From assembly GCA_043772865.1 (NCBI GenBank), contig JAYVFU010000089.1, forward strand, positions 1 to 14,113: a DNA stretch of 14,113 nucleotides, in the 5' to 3' direction. Below, piece by piece: positions 14,098 through 14,113 of this stretch (its first letter is position 1; the number at the start of each line of letters is the position of its first letter). This stretch comes from JACMMS01 sp043772865. Its GTDB lineage: Bacteria; Pseudomonadota; Gammaproteobacteria; Burkholderiales; Methylophilaceae. The notes beneath the pieces were generated by a model, which saw nothing but the letters and a program-made list of their open reading frames with translations, had not been told where the DNA came from and did not search any database. The position numbers and the translations under genes were made by a program.

Positions 14098-14113
14098 AAT
14101 TATTTTCCTTATA

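Noticed and set aside
1..14113. tRNA/rRNA genes, CRISPR array, insertion sequence or prophage signs
   Set aside because: No cloverleaf, regularly spaced repeat, transposase, integrase or phage-like gene was found; the genes outside the eps cluster are housekeeping and their order is ordinary.

Overview
The window looks like chromosome of an AT-rich betaproteobacterium. My best guess is a methylotroph of the Methylophilaceae (Methylotenera/Methylophilus type). This rests on an exopolysaccharide cluster resembling the eps (methanolan) genes of Methylobacillus sp. 12S, the trxB / ftsK-lolA neighbourhood common in Betaproteobacteria, and the low GC content. It is inference from family recognition, not from a search.

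Layout. (1) Positions 80-1555 (+): tldD, a zinc peptidase of the TldD/PmbA system. (2) Positions 1619-8267 (-), transcribed right to left: a compact polysaccharide regulation, initiation and export cluster. The order is epsA (LuxR-type regulator), epsB (undecaprenyl-phosphate sugar phosphotransferase), epsE (Wza-like export protein), an EpsL-like outer-membrane barrel, epsF (Wzz/GumC-type chain-length protein) and epsG (tyrosine autokinase). tldD and epsG face each other tail to tail. (3) Positions 8268-8645: a 378-base AT-rich gap without a gene. It holds a long imperfect hairpin just after lolA and an 18-bp perfect dyad upstream of epsA. (4) Positions 8646-11655 (-): ftsK and lolA, overlapping, as in the conserved DNA translocase / lipoprotein carrier pair. 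(5) Positions 11840-13321 (+): dps and trxB, an iron/oxidative-stress and redox pair divergent from ftsK, with an extended -10 promoter for ftsK and a candidate -35/-10 pair for dps in the shared gap. (6) Positions 13423-14097 (-): an OmpA-domain lipoprotein with a glycine-zipper segment. A perfect 16-bp hairpin separates it from trxB and can terminate both strands.

How the genes fit together. EpsB would load the first sugar phosphate onto undecaprenyl phosphate. EpsF and EpsG would set chain length through a membrane co-polymerase and its kinase. EpsE and the EpsL barrel would act in outer-membrane export, and EpsA would control expression. No later glycosyltransferase, flippase (Wzx), polymerase (Wzy) or exosortase gene lies in the window, so these must be encoded elsewhere if the pathway is complete. 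The other genes are housekeeping. I see no mobile element, CRISPR array, tRNA/rRNA or clearly novel system. The most interesting unexplained signals are the two inverted repeats in the epsA-lolA gap and the three-segment topology of the chain-length protein.
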